Shown piece by piece: positions 5,602 through 7,510 of a stretch of DNA of 7,510 bases. The stretch's first letter is position 1. The number at the start of each line of letters is the position of its first letter. The DNA lies in NCBI GenBank assembly GCA_003219395.1, contig QHOR01000228.1, forward strand, positions 1-7,510, written 5' to 3'. The position numbers and the translations under genes were made by a program. Source of the stretch: Verrucomicrobiota bacterium (lineage in GTDB: Bacteria > Verrucomicrobiota > Verrucomicrobiia > Chthoniobacterales > UBA10450). The notes under the pieces were generated by a model that searched no databases, was not told the DNA's origin, and worked only from the letters and a program-made list of their open reading frames with translations.

Positions 5602-6090
5602 ATGACGGGACCGCTACGAGTGAGGAGATGGCTGTCATCGATGTGCAGAGTGATACCTGCCCTTGTTATCACTCTTGTTTGTCTTTCATCGCTACACGCT
5701 CAATCCGCGAGTCCCGTAAGGCGACCGCTTGCACCCAGAGCGATCTACGCGCCGACGCCAGTCTATCGTGCTGAATGGGGAAAACAGGCACTCACTGGAA
5801 AAGGCGTCGTTTTGGTCAACATTGACAAGCAGACAGGCGACGTCACCGGCGCACGGATGCTTACCACCACGGGAAACCAACAACTTGATGGCGCTGCATT
5901 ACAAGCGTATTCACAGTGGCGTTTCGACCGAACAACAGTGGCAGTGTCACAACTCAAGATTCCAATAGAGTTTGCGAACCGTCCACCACCTCAGCCAGCT
6001 AAGCGCACCCTTCCGCAGCCAGTAATCCTATTAATCCTTCTGGCCGTGGCCGGGGCAGCGGTCGGTTTCCTAAGAAAAAGGAACACATAA
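5602..6090 (+). CDS. Exported protein with TonB C-terminal-like domain and C-terminal membrane tail
   Basis: From the ATG at 5602 this is a 162-residue protein. Residues 1-33 look like a signal peptide (basic start 'LRVRRW', core 'VIPALVITLVCLSS', cleavage after 'LHA'). Residues about 50-127 match the TonB C-terminal fold: 'TGKGVVLVNIDKQTGDVTGA', 'TTTGNQQLDGAALQAYSQWR', 'LKIPIEF'. A Pro-rich linker ('NRPPPQPAKRTLPQP') leads to a hydrophobic segment (about 141-157, 'VILLILLAVAGAAVGFL') and a basic end 'RKRNT'. Classical TonB has its anchor at the N-terminus and this domain last, so energy transduction through ExbB/ExbD is not assured; no exbB or exbD gene is visible. Possible starts are 5563, 5602 and 5641. 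The last has AGGAG 13 nt upstream and still gives a signal peptide, so the start is uncertain while the frame is secure. Confidence 0.82.
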   Translation: MTGPLRVRRWLSSMCRVIPALVITLVCLSSLHAQSASPVRRPLAPRAIYAPTPVYRAEWGKQALTGKGVVLVNIDKQTGDVTGARMLTTTGNQQLDGAALQAYSQWRFDRTTVAVSQLKIPIEFANRPPPQPAKRTLPQPVILLILLAVAGAAVGFLRKRNT

Positions 6091-6381
6091 TCAGTATGTC
6101 GTTGTGTGCCCCGTGTTGAAATCAGAGATGCGACTATGCGTTTACCTGTTCTTGTTAGTGTATGCCTGTCGCCCCCCGACAACTTGGGTAATCGCAAACA
6201 ACGCGGAGTTTTCGCGGAGCCGTCATCTGCCTCCTCTGAGATTGGCTACAACTCTGCGTGTTGTCGCTTCTCCGTCCGGCGCCGTTTGGGATGAGACATC
6301 AGCAAAGATCCACAACAATGAACCTACAAATGCTAGATCAGGCCCTCAAAAGTAATTTTGATCTCGCCGAGACCTAGATCG
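6091..6381 (+). other. Intergenic gap without a convincing gene
   Basis: About 290 bp lie between the TonB-like gene and the phospholipase D gene. One open frame from an ATG at 6128 to 6355 (75 codons) begins with a hydrophobic stretch 'MRLCVYLFLLVYAC' that could pass for a lipoprotein signal, but the Tyr before Ala-Cys is atypical, the ribosome binding site is poor and the remainder resembles nothing. Short repeats occur: CGCGGAG at 6202-6208 and 6213-6219, CTAGATC at 6333-6339 and 6374-6380, and a small dyad TCTCG-C-CGAGA at 6362-6372 just before the next gene. No promoter or terminator could be called with confidence. Confidence 0.4.
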
Positions 6382-7128
6382 ATGTGGAACAACCGGAATA
6401 GGCAGAACATGCTTCCTAATTGTGAACGGTCGATTCTATGCGTAGGGACATTGCTGCTGATGCTTTTACTCGCTGCGTGCGGCGGCCTTGCCAGGATCGG
6501 CGAGCGCGCGTCTTCCACGGCCATGAAACACAACGAGGGCACGGCTCTGGCGGCGGCGGTGCGTTCGCGTATTGCAGCGCATCCAGGGCAATCCGGCCTC
6601 CACACACTTCCGGATGGGCGCGAGGCCCTGGCCGCGCGAGTGGCCCTGGCGGATGCGGCGCAACGCAGCCTCGATGTGCAGTATTTCATCTGGAACAAGG
6701 ACATGGCGGGCAAAGTCCTGCTTGAGCATCTGTTCCGGGCGGCTGACCGCGGTGTGCGTGTGCGCTTACTGCTCGACGATCTCGGCACGATGCCCTCCGA
6801 CGCCACGCTGCTCACGATCGACAGTCATCCGAACATCGAGGTGCGCATGTTCAACCCCGTGTCCCTGCGTTCGCCCCGCTTGCTCGGCATGGTCGTCGAC
6901 TTCGGGCGCATCAATAAGCGGATGCATAACAAATCGTTCACCGCCGACGGGCAGGCCTCCATCGTCGGTGGCCGCAATATCGGCGATGAATATTTCGAGG
7001 CGCATGCCGAGATGAATTTATCTTTATTGGAACAACCAGTCTGCGATTCCAATCGGCGAGCTGGCGCGACAAAACACGACGCCGGAGCAGTTCGCCGCAC
7101 AGCGGGCGGCACTCAGCGCTTACCATGA
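6382..7128 (+). CDS. N-terminal fragment of broken phospholipase D/cardiolipin synthase-type lipoprotein
   Basis: The frame starts with a lipoprotein signal ('GTLLLMLLLAAC', lipid-modified Cys at residue 33 from the ATG at 6382). It continues into a PLD-superfamily domain: 'ALADAAQRSLDVQYFIWNKD', 'RAADRGVRVRLLLDDLGT', and the first HKD catalytic motif 'MHNKSFTAD' (H182, K184, D189) followed by 'IVGGRNIGDEYF'. Such proteins hydrolyse or transfer phosphatidyl groups, as in ClsC-like cardiolipin synthases; envelope attachment follows from the lipobox. After 'EAHAEMNL' (about residue 213) the frame departs from the family and runs to a stop at 7128; the true continuation is in the frame beginning at 7025. 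Alternative starts are a TTG at 6358 and an ATG at 6409, the latter leaving a signal with few positive charges. G+C is higher than in the genes to the left (196 of 300 bases at 6541-6840 by hand count). Confidence 0.8.
   Translation: MWNNRNRQNMLPNCERSILCVGTLLLMLLLAACGGLARIGERASSTAMKHNEGTALAAAVRSRIAAHPGQSGLHTLPDGREALAARVALADAAQRSLDVQYFIWNKDMAGKVLLEHLFRAADRGVRVRLLLDDLGTMPSDATLLTIDSHPNIEVRMFNPVSLRSPRLLGMVVDFGRINKRMHNKSFTADGQASIVGGRNIGDEYFEAHAEMNLSLLEQPVCDSNRRAGATKHDAGAVRRTAGGTQRLP
7015..7028 (+). other. Frameshift/deletion junction in the PLD gene
   Basis: Frame one ends its homology at '...FEAHAEMNL'; the +1 frame resumes at 'YWNNQS'. In this family about 20 residues of the form 'xDLDVLxxGPxVxxxSxxFDx' normally separate these blocks. 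About 59 bases therefore appear to be missing, and 59 leaves remainder 2 on division by 3, in agreement with the observed frame change. The frame change is direct observation; the size is inferred from remembered family spacing. Confidence 0.75.
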
Positions 7129-7510
7129 AACCGCGAAGACTTCTGCCTACGCACATAGCCTGCGCGACAGTGAATTTGCCCGGCAAATCAGAAATCGAAG
7201 CGTTCCCTACTACTGGGGAAAGGCCACGATCGTGGAAGATCATCCGGACAAGGTGACCACTTCCGCCGGCAAGACGGAGACGCATCTCGCCCCGCAGTTG
7301 CGCAACGTCGTCGATCACACGAAACGTGAGCTGTTCCTCGTCTCGCCTTACTTTGTGCCAGGAAAGAAAGGCGTGGAGCTTCTGGCCCGCGTGCGTCAGC
7401 GCGGCGTGCGAGTTGTCGTTATTACCAATTCGCTGGCTTCCACCGACGGGGTGCCCGTCCACTCCAAATATCAGCTGTACCGCAAGCGGCTAATCGAGGC
7501 CGGAGTCGAG
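7025..7510 (+). pseudogene. C-terminal part of the broken PLD-type lipoprotein gene, cut by the window edge
   Basis: From TAT-TGG at 7025 the +1 frame is open to the window end (162 codons) and reads as the continuation of the same enzyme: 'YWNNQSAIPIGELARQ', then 'VPYYWGKATIVEDHPDKV', 'RELFLVSPYFVPGKKGVELL' and 'RQRGVRVVVITNSLASTDG'. The phrase 'SPYFVPGKKGVELL...RGVRVVVITNSLASTD' is typical of the second half of the ClsC-like PLD family. The second HKD motif should lie beyond the right edge. There is no start codon with a ribosome binding site here, so this part would not be made on its own. The N-terminal part is the frame ending at 7128, and the two overlap by about 100 bp. Confidence 0.82.

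Noticed and set aside
5602..5625. Twin-arginine export signal suggested by 'VRRWLSS' in the TonB-like protein.
   Set aside because: The consensus around the Arg pair is incomplete, and the protein shows no cofactor-binding features; an ordinary signal peptide explains it.
6128..6355. 75-codon plus-strand frame with a lipoprotein-like start.
   Set aside because: The lipobox is atypical (Tyr before Ala-Cys), the ribosome binding site is poor, and the sequence after the hydrophobic start has no recognisable pattern. Noted in the gap entry but not called.
6938..7462. 174-codon minus-strand open frame at the right edge.
   Set aside because: It is antisense to well-conserved PLD coding sequence in both of its frames and shows no domain.

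Overview
The window reads as a chromosomal stretch of a Gram-negative-type bacterium with moderate G+C (many lines near 50-55% by hand count). Signal peptides, a lipobox and a TonB-type C-terminal domain point to an outer-membrane-bearing organism. The wording of the TonB-like domain ('LTGKGVV...DKQTGDVTGARML...LDGAALQAYSQWRF') reminds me of soil Verrucomicrobiota (Spartobacteria-like). That assignment is recall-based and weak.

Layout. Positions 16-4428, all on the minus strand, hold one signalling operon. Read 5' to 3' it contains a MASE1-PAS-PAS-PAS histidine kinase, a FixJ-type response regulator with a LuxR DNA-binding domain, a stand-alone receiver, and a small two-helix membrane protein with a long polar tail. 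The kinase stop and regulator start overlap as ATGA, and so do the receiver stop and membrane-protein start, so translation looks coupled. The kinase gene is broken: its first PAS domain changes reading frame near 3192-3198. Comparison with the usual PAS ending suggests that about 18 residues (about 53 bp) are also missing there.

Positions 4429-5047 are a 619-bp divergent intergenic region with two dyad-symmetric elements and a plausible sigma70-type promoter facing right. On the plus strand follow a small exported protein (5048-5506) with a good ribosome binding site, a strong GC hairpin (5524-5551), an exported TonB-C-terminal-like protein with an unusual C-terminal membrane segment (to 6090), a 291-bp gap, and a phospholipase D/cardiolipin synthase-type lipoprotein running off the right edge. 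That last gene is also broken near 7020-7025, again with a frame change and about 20 family residues missing.

How it fits together. The kinase should sense a signal through its MASE1 membrane module and/or PAS domains and phosphorylate the FixJ-type regulator. The single receiver may be a second target or phosphate sink, and the small membrane protein is an unassigned partner. With the kinase split, the two regulators may be orphaned, unless the split is an assembly error. The three plus-strand genes all encode envelope proteins but show no clear functional link to the operon. No RNA gene, CRISPR array, transposase or attachment site was recognised. I see no clearly new system. The most notable points are the two similar small deletions, the two-regulator operon with its unknown membrane partner, and the dyads in the divergent region.
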